A stretch of 55,501 nt of DNA, taken from positions 1 through 55,501 of the forward strand of contig JAMCTH010000012.1 in NCBI GenBank assembly GCA_023379025.1. Reading direction: 5' to 3'. This DNA comes from Patescibacteria group bacterium. GTDB lineage: Bacteria > Patescibacteriota > Microgenomatia > UBA10105 > UBA927. A program made the position numbers and the translations under genes. This document shows positions 42,299 to 49,649 of this stretch, piece after piece; the stretch's first letter is position 1; every line of letters begins with the position of its first letter. The notes beneath the pieces are model-generated. The model was not told where the DNA came from. It did no database searches and saw only the letters and a program-made list of their open reading frames with translations.

Positions 42299-43513
42299 AT
42301 GCAACCGACGTTTGAACTCTCGTCTACTTCCCGGGAATGCAGTGCGCGGACAGGAGTTCTCCGCACGGCACACGGCAGTATAGAAACACCCTGTTTCGTC
42401 CCGGTCGGGACACAGGCCAGCCTTAAATCGCTCTCGTCAGAAGAAATCAGGGCTTCCGGGACCCAGCTTCTGTTTGTCAACACCTACCACCTCCATCTTC
42501 GGCCCGGTGAAGAGACCATTAAGGCGCTCGGGGGCGTCCACACCTTCATGCACCACGACGGTCCGCTCATCAGTGACAGCGGGGGATTTCAGGCATTTTC
42601 GCTGGGACTTGGTCTCGAGCACGGAGTCGGGAAAATCGCCGATATCTTTCCGGATGAAGAGAAACGGACCATAAATTTTGCCAAAACCGCAAAATCACTG
42701 GTGCATGTCGACCCCGACGGCGTCACGTTCCGCTCACATGTGGACGGCAGGAAGCTCAGGCTTACCCCCGAGTCATCCATCCGCATACAGGAAGCGCTCG
42801 GAACGGATATCGCGCTTGCCCTGGACGAGTGCACCTCGCCGCTCTCTCCGAAATCCTACGTACGGGAAGCGCTCCTTCGTACGACACGCTGGGCCGGGCG
42901 TTCGCTCGAGGCCCACAAAAGTAAACGTCAGCTCCTCTTCGGCATCATCCAGGGCGGGCATTACCGGGACCTCCGGGAGAAAGCGTGCCGTACGATCGGC
43001 TCACTCCCGTTTGACGGATTTGCCGTGGGCGGCGATTTCGGGAGAAGTAAGCGCGAAATGGTCCGGATAACGGCGCTGGTTATGAACAGTATTCCCCGGG
43101 ATAAACCGCGTCATATTCTGGGTATAGGCGAGATAGACGACATCTTCCGTATTGTCGAAAACGGCGCGGACAGTTTCGACTGTGTCATGCCGTCGCGGCT
43201 CGGCAGGATGGGACATATACTGCACAAATCAAAAATCAAAGATCAAAGATCAACAATATCGTTTACATACGATATCACGAAAAAAGTCTTCAGTAAGGAT
43301 AGTAAACCATTGGATGAAGCGTGTTTGTGCTGGGTCTGTCAAACGTATAGCCGCGCATACATGCATCACCTGTTTCGGACCCGAGAACTTCTGGGATACA
43401 GGCTCGCAACGTATCATAATGTCTCGTTTCTCAATACGCTGGTCGGAGATATCCGCCGTGCCATCAGAAACAATTCGTTCATAAAACTCCGAAATTCCTG
43501 GCTTGACAGCTGA
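42299..43513 (+). CDS. tgt: tRNA-guanine (queuine) transglycosylase
   Basis: It exchanges G34 for a 7-deazaguanine base in tRNAs with GUN anticodons (His, Tyr, Asn, Asp); a tRNA-His(GTG) lies nearby. The 404 residues carry DSGGFQAFSLG (catalytic-site Asp), a substrate pocket (FGIIQGGHYRDLREKA), the GVGGDFGRSKREM-like segment AVGGDFGRSKREM, and FDCVMPSRLGRMG with the nucleophile Asp. The zinc site is CLCWVCQTYSRAYMHHLF. It is probably cotranscribed with the 53-aa membrane protein gene. Confidence 0.93.
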   Translation: MQPTFELSSTSRECSARTGVLRTAHGSIETPCFVPVGTQASLKSLSSEEIRASGTQLLFVNTYHLHLRPGEETIKALGGVHTFMHHDGPLISDSGGFQAFSLGLGLEHGVGKIADIFPDEEKRTINFAKTAKSLVHVDPDGVTFRSHVDGRKLRLTPESSIRIQEALGTDIALALDECTSPLSPKSYVREALLRTTRWAGRSLEAHKSKRQLLFGIIQGGHYRDLREKACRTIGSLPFDGFAVGGDFGRSKREMVRITALVMNSIPRDKPRHILGIGEIDDIFRIVENGADSFDCVMPSRLGRMGHILHKSKIKDQRSTISFTYDITKKVFSKDSKPLDEACLCWVCQTYSRAYMHHLFRTRELLGYRLATYHNVSFLNTLVGDIRRAIRNNSFIKLRNSWLDS

Positions 43514-43578
43514 TGGCGGAGTGAGTAGGGTAGTACTGTTTATCCCGTTTGAAATCCCCTGCCCGCACAAAACCATCA

Positions 43579-44178
43579 ATGCAACTTAGTGAAGCATTTA
43601 GGGGTTATTCTATTCAAGAAGGATCGGTATCCGATGGAATACCGTGGGATGAATTAGATAGACTGGTATCTACTGGATTCACGCAGGGAGAAGTCATAAC
43701 CAAATCCGGGCACACACTTTCTTTTGACGTAGCTCCATACTCTGTAAGACTGACGGATGCCGAAAGCAGTGACTATCTGATGGAAGGGGACATTGAACCA
43801 GAAAGCGGTGTTGCTCAATTTCATTTGTATACACGTTCACCGGCAGATTCTGTACACGATATCCCGAAGTATCACCCTGATTTTCATGCAGAATCATTTG
43901 TTGGAATAGTACTGCTGTATTTTGAATGTCAGGGATATCCTGTCTCTCGTATACATTCCCGGTGGGACGCCTGGGGATCCGGACATTTCGGAACACAATC
44001 AAACTATGCTGCCTTCCGTCGTGGTCTCATAAATACCAGTGATATTGTATCTATCGCACGTTCTACACCATCGGGTATGCTTTATAATCGTTTTGGATTT
44101 ACCGTCAACTCACGGGACCAAATATCGATAAGTTCTGATTGGAGCACTATTGAGGTATTGTTTGAAAAAGAGATGTAA
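43579..44178 (+). CDS. Hypothetical protein
   Basis: This 199-residue protein starts at the ATG at 43579; a TTG 30 bases upstream is less likely. It is soluble, acidic and rich in Ser, Asp and aromatic residues. It has no signal peptide or obvious catalytic motif, though SRWDAWGSGHFGTQSNY is a distinctive segment. TTGACA at 43503-43508 may be part of its promoter. I do not recognise the family. Confidence 0.6.
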   Translation: MQLSEAFRGYSIQEGSVSDGIPWDELDRLVSTGFTQGEVITKSGHTLSFDVAPYSVRLTDAESSDYLMEGDIEPESGVAQFHLYTRSPADSVHDIPKYHPDFHAESFVGIVLLYFECQGYPVSRIHSRWDAWGSGHFGTQSNYAAFRRGLINTSDIVSIARSTPSGMLYNRFGFTVNSRDQISISSDWSTIEVLFEKEM

Positions 44179-44250
44179 TTTTATCAATAACCAAATTCAG
44201 CAACTCGTATTGTTCTGTATCTTCACGTAATATTTTATACACACGTTCTG

Positions 44251-44334
44251 TGCCGCAGAGAGGACTCGAACCTCCACGCCGTTACCGGCACACGCTCCTG
44301 AAGCGTGCCTGTATACCAATTTCAGCACTGCGGC
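44251..44334 (-). tRNA. tRNA-Leu(CAG)
   Basis: Class II tRNA: acceptor GCCGCAG/CTGCGGC, anticodon stem CACGC/GCGTG with loop TTCAGGA giving CAG, and a long variable arm with GCCGGTAACGGC. Confidence 0.93.
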
Positions 44335-44390
44335 GATACATCCGTATTGTAACAGCCTTTTTCATGGCTTTCCATCGCCTAATATACCTA

Positions 44391-44912
44391 ATGAAGTTTG
44401 GATTTCAATACTACCATTTAGTATCATGGGACTATGGCGCGAAGAAAAAATGGACAGAAGAAGATTTACGTCGTGCCACAGCACATGCAAGAAGCATACG
44501 ACAAATTCTTCATGAATTACATCTGGTTGAAGCCGGGGGGAACTACGCACAAGTGCAAAAATATCTTCAATATTATAAAATTGATACGGGTCACCTGAAA
44601 GGAAGAGGCTGGAATAAGGGTTTGAAGGGAATTGGAATGCCGCACATCCCATTACAATCAATACTTGTTACAAAAAGCACATTTCAAAGTTATAAGCTTA
44701 AAAAACGCCTGTTTCATGCCGGAATTAAACAACAAAAGTGCGAAATATGCGGCTGGTCAAAAAAATCATCTGACGGGAGAATTCCTCTTGAATTGGATCA
44801 TATAAATGGTGATCGGACGGATAATACCTTAATAAATCTTCGGGTACTTTGTCCAAACTGCCATAGTTTACAACCAACTCATAGAGGAAAAAACAGACAG
44901 AAACGACTGTGA
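44391..44912 (+). CDS. HNH endonuclease
   Basis: From the ATG at 44391 the protein has 173 residues. The C-terminal HNH module is complete: CEICG, then PLELDHINGDRTDNTLINLRVLCPNCHSL, with two zinc Cys pairs and the catalytic His in ELDHING. The N-terminal part (WTEEDLRRATAHARSIRQILHELHL) looks like a DNA-binding helical segment. Similar stand-alone HNH proteins are found in phages and as homing-type endonucleases. It is placed between two tRNA-Leu genes. A TAATAT box (44380-44385) lies five bases before the ATG. Confidence 0.82.
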   Translation: MKFGFQYYHLVSWDYGAKKKWTEEDLRRATAHARSIRQILHELHLVEAGGNYAQVQKYLQYYKIDTGHLKGRGWNKGLKGIGMPHIPLQSILVTKSTFQSYKLKKRLFHAGIKQQKCEICGWSKKSSDGRIPLELDHINGDRTDNTLINLRVLCPNCHSLQPTHRGKNRQKRL

Positions 44913-44919
44913 TACTGCA

Positions 44920-45005
44920 GGGCGAGTGCTGGAACTGGCAGACAGGCAACACTTAAAATGTTGTGGTGAGAAATCACCGTGTGGGTTCGACTCCCACCCC
45001 GCCCA
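44920..45005 (+). tRNA. tRNA-Leu(TAA)
   Basis: Class II tRNA: anticodon stem CAACA/TGTTG with loop CTTAAAA giving TAA, variable arm GGTGAGAAATCACC, and T arm GTGGG-TTCGACT-CCCAC. The acceptor GGGCGAG/CCCGCCC has one A-C mismatch at position 6. CCA is not encoded. Confidence 0.9.
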
Positions 45006-45097
45006 CTGAACAATTTCTAAAAGAAAGTTTTTGTCTAAACACACGAGTACAATTGCATCGGGTTTATCCGAAAATTTTCTGCAAAGAAGCCGGTTCC

Positions 45098-45195
45098 GCG
45101 AGGTAACTCAATTGGCAGACTACGCACTTTACACTTCGAATTTGGTCGGAGAGTAGTTCAGTTGGTAGAACGCACGGTTTGTACCGAAATCTGGT
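45098..45195 (+). pseudogene. Two tandem tRNA fragments
   Basis: Fragment one (about 45098-45147) has a 5' half with D arm and the start of an anticodon arm (CGCACTTTACAC), then jumps to TTCGAATTTGGTC. Fragment two (about 45148-45195) repeats the design: GTAGTTCAGTTGGTAGAAC, CACGGTTTGTAC, then CGAAATCTGGTC. Both lack the 3' side of the anticodon stem and most of the T arm, so neither can fold as a tRNA. They directly precede tRNA-Pro. Confidence 0.6.
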
Positions 45196-45272
45196 CGGGG
45201 TGTGGCGCAATTGGCTAGCGCGCATCGTTTGGGACGATGAGGCTGAGAGTTCGAGTCTCTCCACCCCGACCA
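45196..45272 (+). tRNA. tRNA-Pro(TGG)
   Basis: Acceptor CGGGGTG/CACCCCG with A73 and an encoded CCA, anticodon stem CATCG/CGATG with loop TTTGGGA giving TGG, and T arm GAGAG-TTCGAGT-CTCTC. Confidence 0.95.
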
Positions 45273-45293
45273 GTTTCCAGTATGAAGGTTTAC

Positions 45294-45360
45294 TCGGGAT
45301 GTCGCGCTTTGAATATCCCGGGACCGTGAGGTCAGAGGCTCGAGTCCTCCATCCCCGGGT
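45294..45360 (+). pseudogene. Degenerate tRNA-Pro-like fragment
   Basis: CGGGATGTCGCGC at the start and GAGGTCAGAGGCTCGAGTC, then CTCCATCCCCG, at the end mirror the intact tRNA-Pro 22 bp upstream. The D loop and the 5' side of the anticodon arm are missing. It is probably a decayed duplicate. Confidence 0.55.
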
Positions 45361-45442
45361 AAATTCCGAGTATAATGGAAGTTTGTCCGGAAGTATCGAA
45401 AGGTGAGGTTCCGGGTTTGTTTACTCGGCCTCCTGAACATAT

Positions 45443-45901
45443 ATGAAAAAGCAAATTCCTGTCTGGTTGATTGCCGCAGTCTGCATCGTAGTGCTTCTTG
45501 GGGGCTATACCATTTATCACTATAAAACGCATCCGCTGGGAGCCGCTGCCGTCATACGGAGTCATCGCATTGCACTACTCCTGGCGGTCACGCCGTCGGA
45601 AAAAGACCGGGGGCTCGGGCACCGTGACAGTCTGCCTCCCGACACCGGGATGCTGTTTCCGTTTGACCGAAAAGCGCGGTACCAATTCTGGATGAAAGGC
45701 ATGCGGTTTCCTTTGGATTTTGTCTGGATCGCGGATAAAAAAGTAGCGGATATCACCCAAAACGTCCCGCCTCCGGCCGGCAGCGGGCCGCTTCCCGTCT
45801 ATCAGCCGTCGGTTCCCGTCGATCAGGTGCTCGAGCTCAACGCGGGTTCTGTAGCAAGACTCCATATCGCCGTCGGCGATACAGTCATCTATACATTTTA
45901 A
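45443..45901 (+). CDS. DUF192 family exported protein
   Basis: This 152-residue protein has an N-terminal signal anchor (VWLIAAVCIVVLLGGYTIYHY). A DUF192 domain follows: VTPSEKDRGLGHRDSLPPDTGMLFPF, FWMKGMRFPLDFVWI and VLELNAGSVARLHIAVGDTV. The family is widespread and its function is unsettled. TATAAT at 45372-45377 could be its promoter, with a 60-base leader. Confidence 0.85.
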   Translation: MKKQIPVWLIAAVCIVVLLGGYTIYHYKTHPLGAAAVIRSHRIALLLAVTPSEKDRGLGHRDSLPPDTGMLFPFDRKARYQFWMKGMRFPLDFVWIADKKVADITQNVPPPAGSGPLPVYQPSVPVDQVLELNAGSVARLHIAVGDTVIYTF

Positions 45902-45998
45902 TCGAGGCTGTAGTCAACGCTGCGCTCTCCGCGGGAATTGTACCGGCAAGCTTCCCCGTAGCAGGGTGTTATGTGGTAGTCAAGCGGAATATCGTCTG

Positions 45999-46070
45999 CG
46001 CCCTCAGGTAGAATCGAACTACCATCTGCTCCTTAGAAGGGAGATGCTCTATCCGTTGAGCTATGAGGGC
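45999..46070 (-). tRNA. tRNA-Arg(TCT)
   Basis: Acceptor GCCCTCA/TGAGGGC with G73, anticodon stem closed by CTCC/GGAG with loop CTTCTAA giving TCT, and T arm GGTAG-TTCGATT-CTACC. Confidence 0.93.
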
Positions 46071-46109
46071 CCAATGCATATTTTACCCCCACTCTACGAA
46101 AAGCGCTAC

Positions 46110-46155
46110 GGCAGGCGGGAGGGGCATGCTCTATCCGATGAAACTATGGGTGACT
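46110..46155 (-). pseudogene. tRNA 5'-half fragment
   Basis: Read leftward, the sequence CACCCATAGTTTCATCGGATAGAGCATGCC resembles the first 30 bases of a tRNA such as Arg, then breaks off in a C-rich stretch. No 3' half follows. It lies 40 bp from the intact tRNA-Arg. Confidence 0.45.
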
Positions 46156-46201
46156 GACAGAACGAAACTACATGAGAGGAGGACGGTTGTGACACACCGA
46201 G

Positions 46202-46241
46202 GCGTCTGAGAATATTCTGGGCAGGAGACGCGGATTTTTTT
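46202..46241 (+). terminator. Terminator-like hairpin
   Basis: GCGTCT (46202-46207) pairs with AGACGC (46226-46231), followed by GGA and seven T. No gene clearly reads into it from the left. The rest of 46156-46325 shows nothing recognisable. Confidence 0.45.
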
Positions 46242-46325
46242 GATCTCCTGTTCGACGAGATACTAATAGATTTTAGCAAGTTGATGGAAGCTTATTAAAC
46301 ACTTGGGGAAAAATTATTTCAAAAA

Positions 46326-47366
46326 TTAATTTTGATACCGAAGTATCATTGTGCAAAATTCATTAGCCACGGTAAAAGCTGCTGGTTGGTCATAGTTTGA
46401 TAAAACAACTGTAGTGTAATCTAGCAAAGGATACATATCTAAACGCGTATTTGCTCCGGCATATGCGCCTGCATGACCGTAACGTTGGAATTTCCCAGCC
46501 GCTTCCAGAATTTGAAAACCATAACCGTAGTACAGTGATTCATTATTCTTCGTTCCTATTTTGACCCTAGGGGAAAGCATTAATTTTGTTGTCTCCGGGG
46601 TGAACAGCTTGTTTTGCAGTAACGCTTGTGAAAATTTATATAAATCCCGGCAAGTTGAGTACCCTCCACCAGCCGAATTGCCTTTTTTTGGTAGGTCAAG
46701 AGTATTGTTTCGGCGAGGACCATCAATTAATTCGTGCGAAAAAGGCTGGCGATACGTATAGCCGTTGGCGATTCTCGGATTATTCTCATGAGGGTTGAAA
46801 CAACCGCTATCGGACATATTGGCAATATCGAATATATGTTTTTTTACGTAATCATAATACGATATCCCGGATATGGCTTCGACGATAGCACCCAGGATTA
46901 TATAGCCACAATTACTGTACTGGTTTTTTTCGCCTGGGTTAAAAAGGAGAGGTTTCTTTTTAAACAAATCAACATATTCATTTATCGAATCGATTTCCAG
47001 TCTTTTATCAATAAATTGTTTATCCTCCATATAACTGGGTAATCCATCAGTGTGAGTTAACAAATGATGGATAGTCATTTTGTTTGCTACTTCCTTGGGA
47101 TAATCGGATAGATATTTAGCAATAAGATCATTAAAATCCAATTTTCCTTGCTCCCGTAGCTGTCCAATCGCCACTGCGGTAAACATTTTATCCATCGACC
47201 CGATATTAAAAATGGTATCTATAGTATTCGGAATATACTTTTCTTTATCCGCGTATCCGCAGGAATGTTGGAGAAGTATTTTTCTATTTTTTACGATTAA
47301 TACATTCCCTGAAAATAGGTCTTTTTCCGTTTGATTGATAAGAAATGTCTTAAATTCATCTATCAT
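46326..47366 (-). CDS. Serine hydrolase of the class C beta-lactamase/penicillin-binding fold
   Basis: This 346-residue protein has the active-site motif SxxK in NIGSMDKMFTAVAIGQL, the YxN motif in QYSNCGYIILGAIVEAI, and a late HAG in YGHAGAYAGANTRLDMY. No signal peptide is visible, so it is likely cytoplasmic, or exported in some other way. Substrates of this family range from peptides to esters. A TATACT box with an upstream TG lies eight bases before the ATG at 47366. The gene is AT-rich compared with the backbone and lies inside the tRNA-Gly inverted repeat, which suggests acquisition. Confidence 0.85.
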   Translation of the reverse strand: MIDEFKTFLINQTEKDLFSGNVLIVKNRKILLQHSCGYADKEKYIPNTIDTIFNIGSMDKMFTAVAIGQLREQGKLDFNDLIAKYLSDYPKEVANKMTIHHLLTHTDGLPSYMEDKQFIDKRLEIDSINEYVDLFKKKPLLFNPGEKNQYSNCGYIILGAIVEAISGISYYDYVKKHIFDIANMSDSGCFNPHENNPRIANGYTYRQPFSHELIDGPRRNNTLDLPKKGNSAGGGYSTCRDLYKFSQALLQNKLFTPETTKLMLSPRVKIGTKNNESLYYGYGFQILEAAGKFQRYGHAGAYAGANTRLDMYPLLDYTTVVLSNYDQPAAFTVANEFCTMILRYQN

Positions 47367-47518
47367 TAATTTCGAGTATATCAAACAAACTATTCGGTGC
47401 TGTTAGGCGTACATGATTTACTTATTACAAAAGCAATCAATTTGTTCAATTCTCATCTCAGTAAAACACAAAGTTAAGCCTAACAGTTTTATCTGATTCT
47501 ATTGAACTAATTTATGAT

Positions 47519-47585
47519 GATTAGCCCGTTATATCAATTCATTCACCACTTTAATAACCAGGCTATCCCGTCTGGAGCGGCGGAC
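47519..47585 (-). repeat. Right arm of the 67-bp tRNA-Gly inverted repeat
   Basis: The reverse complement of this segment equals 38990-39056 except at one position. It contains the acceptor end and 3' flank of tRNA-Gly(TCC). Confidence 0.9.
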
Positions 47586-47647
47586 CGGATTTGAACCGGC
47601 GACCTTCTCCTTGGAAGGGAGACATTCTACCGCTGAACTACCGCCGC
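47573..47647 (-). tRNA. tRNA-Gly(TCC)
   Basis: Acceptor GCGGCGG/CCGCCGC with T73 and an encoded CCA; the loop around CTTCCAA gives TCC. The T arm is GCCGG-TTCAAAT-CCGGT. It is paired head-on with tRNA-Gly(GCC) across 8.5 kb. Confidence 0.93.
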
Positions 47648-47674
47648 AACAGCCTTCATTATACAATGAGTCTC

Positions 47675-49393
47675 ATGCATATGAAACGGGGGTTCTTTTT
47701 AGTTATCCTCGCGGCTCTCGTTTTGCCGTCGGAGGTCTTTGCGGTGTATGACCCGACAAGCGTTCCGAACAACCGGTTCGGTATCCACATCGCCGATACC
47801 AATAACATCCCCGAAGTTCCCGCGCTCGTTAATTCAACTGGCGGAGACTGGGGTTACGTAACACTCGTCATTCCTGATTCGGACAGGAATACGGAAAAAT
47901 GGCAAAAAATCTTCAATATTCTACGACGTTCACACCTTATTCCGATTGTTCGTCTTGCAACCCACAGCGACGGCCCGGTATGGATCAAGCCATCCGATGC
48001 GACTCTTCTTGACTGGGTCAGCTTTCTCGGAAGTCTCAACTGGCCGACCGCAAACCGCTACGTCGTGGTCTATAACGAGCCGAACCACGCGAACGAATGG
48101 GGAGGGCAGATCGATCCGGAGGGCTATGCGGACATTCTCAGTATTATTTCCAAGGAACTTAAAGCTTCTTCCCCGGACTATTTTATCCTGCCCGCGGGAC
48201 TTGATGCTTCCGCACCGTCGGGCGGGGAATCCATGGACGAAGCTGCGTTTCTCCGGCGTATGGTTACTGCCATTCCGGATATATTCTCGAGTATCGACGG
48301 CTGGACGTCCCACGCATACCCCAATCCGGAATTTTCCGGTTCTCCGTATGCCGAGGGCCGTGGTACGCTGACGACCTACCGCTGGGAGGAGCAATATCTT
48401 CATTCGCTCGGTCTTACGCGGCAGCTTCCTGTTTTTATCACGGAAACGGGCTGGGTTCACGACGCCGGGATACAGGAAAACCTGCGCTACCTCACTTCAG
48501 ACCAGATAGGCCGCTACCTTCTGTATGCCGCGGGAGCAGTCTGGAATGACCCGTCCGTCGTCGCCGTGACGCCGTTTGTGTTCAGTTACCAGGGCGAGCC
48601 GTTCGATCATTTTTCTTTTAAGGAAGTGGGGGGAGATGCATTCTATCCCCAGTATTACGCGTACCGGAGTATCCCGAAGGTGAGCGGAGAGCCGCTGCAG
48701 CACGAACGTTTTGACCTCCGCGAACCGATTCTCCCCCCGGTCCTCATCGCGGATTCCGTCTACACCGTGACGAGAACGATCGCCAATACCGGCCAGAGTA
48801 TTCTCGACGAAAAAGACGGATATTCATTCTCCCTCACCGACCCTGACGGCTCGTTTCAGGCCACCTCAGAAGCCTTGCCGTATCTTGAACCAGAGGAGAG
48901 CGGTACGCTCACGCTTTCGGTTAAAACGCCGAAAACTTCCGGTGTCTACCGTGTCGGTGCGTCGCTCACCCACCACGGATACCATATTCCGGTTACGGAG
49001 GAGACGGTCCGTATCGTACCGCCACCATCGCTCACCGTGAGCGCCCGGCTCGGGTGGAGAAAAACCAGTACTGCCCGCGGCGTCACCGTGCTTCTTTATA
49101 AAGATACGAAACTCCTCCAGAAATTCACCGGCCTCACGCTCCGGGATGGCAGGGTTACCGTGTCCGGTATCACCGGTATCATTCCCCGCGAACCGTACCG
49201 TGTCGTTATTCTTGTGCCGTACTATCTGCCGAGACAGGCAATCATCGCGTTGCAACCAAGCAGTACGGTCGTCACCATGCGCCGCATGCTGCCGCTTGAT
49301 TTCGACCGTGACGGCGCATTTACGCTCCGGGACATCATGGCGCTTCTCCGAAAAAGCCCGAAGGATATCCTTCCGTACATTTTTTCTCCCTAA
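47675..49393 (+). CDS. Secreted glycoside hydrolase-like protein (clan A type)
   Basis: This protein of about 572 residues has a signal peptide (KRGFFLVILAALVLPSEVFA). The (beta/alpha)8-like domain has VVVYNEPNHANEW (general acid Glu) and LPVFITETGWVHD (nucleophile Glu), as in GH5/GH39-like enzymes. Two beta-sandwich-like regions follow, then a C-terminal acidic loop (LDFDRDGAFTLRDIMALL) resembling one half of a dockerin or EF-hand repeat. It probably cleaves or modifies extracellular polysaccharide. TACAAT (47662-47667) lies seven bases before the ATG at 47675; other in-frame ATGs are at 47666 and 47681. Confidence 0.82.
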   Translation: MHMKRGFFLVILAALVLPSEVFAVYDPTSVPNNRFGIHIADTNNIPEVPALVNSTGGDWGYVTLVIPDSDRNTEKWQKIFNILRRSHLIPIVRLATHSDGPVWIKPSDATLLDWVSFLGSLNWPTANRYVVVYNEPNHANEWGGQIDPEGYADILSIISKELKASSPDYFILPAGLDASAPSGGESMDEAAFLRRMVTAIPDIFSSIDGWTSHAYPNPEFSGSPYAEGRGTLTTYRWEEQYLHSLGLTRQLPVFITETGWVHDAGIQENLRYLTSDQIGRYLLYAAGAVWNDPSVVAVTPFVFSYQGEPFDHFSFKEVGGDAFYPQYYAYRSIPKVSGEPLQHERFDLREPILPPVLIADSVYTVTRTIANTGQSILDEKDGYSFSLTDPDGSFQATSEALPYLEPEESGTLTLSVKTPKTSGVYRVGASLTHHGYHIPVTEETVRIVPPPSLTVSARLGWRKTSTARGVTVLLYKDTKLLQKFTGLTLRDGRVTVSGITGIIPREPYRVVILVPYYLPRQAIIALQPSSTVVTMRRMLPLDFDRDGAFTLRDIMALLRKSPKDILPYIFSP

Positions 49394-49435
49394 GACTTTC
49401 TGTGATTCGCCGGGTACGCTATAATACGCGGTATT

Positions 49436-49512
49436 GGTGACGTGTGCCGAACGGCTTAGGCGCTGCCCTGTGGAGGCAGTTTTAGCGGGTCCGACTCCCG
49501 TACGTCACCCCA
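49436..49512 (+). tRNA. tRNA-His(GTG)
   Basis: Extra 5' G (-1) opposite C73, acceptor GTGACGT/ACGTCAC, anticodon stem CTGCC/GGCAG with loop CTGTGGA giving GTG, and an encoded CCA. TATAAT at 49420-49425 lies upstream. It is a natural substrate for the nearby tgt product. Confidence 0.92.
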
Positions 49513-49557
49513 AGGCTTGTCAATAGCATAGATAACTTGTTAGAACAGTCTAAATTA

Positions 49558-49632
49558 TTGACATAAAAGAGTCACTCGTGTAATATAAAAGTATAAACGC
49601 CTCGTCTTAGCGTAAGCTCGACGAGGTTTTTT
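49558..49632 (+). promoter_or_regulatory. Promoter followed almost at once by a terminator, upstream of the NYN gene
   Basis: TTGACA (49558-49563), a 17-bp spacer and TAATAT (49581-49586) form a near-ideal promoter with a start near 49593. The stem CCTCGTC/GACGAGG (49600-49626) plus six T follows within about 40 bases. A second -10 (TATACT, 49638-49643) then lies six bases before the NYN ATG. It is either a tiny RNA or an attenuator. Confidence 0.6.
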
Positions 49633-49649
49633 AGTGCTATACTAAAGCC

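Noticed and set aside
44250-44390. An N-terminal extension of the HNH protein
   Set aside because: It is translated from the antisense strand of tRNA-Leu(CAG). The ATG at 44391 with a TAATAT box five bases upstream is a better start.
47400-47486. CTGTTAGGC...GCCTAACAG, resembling integron attC R boxes
   Set aside because: The order of the two boxes is the reverse of a true attC, no L boxes are seen and there is no integron integrase. It is kept only as a simple inverted repeat upstream of the serine hydrolase.
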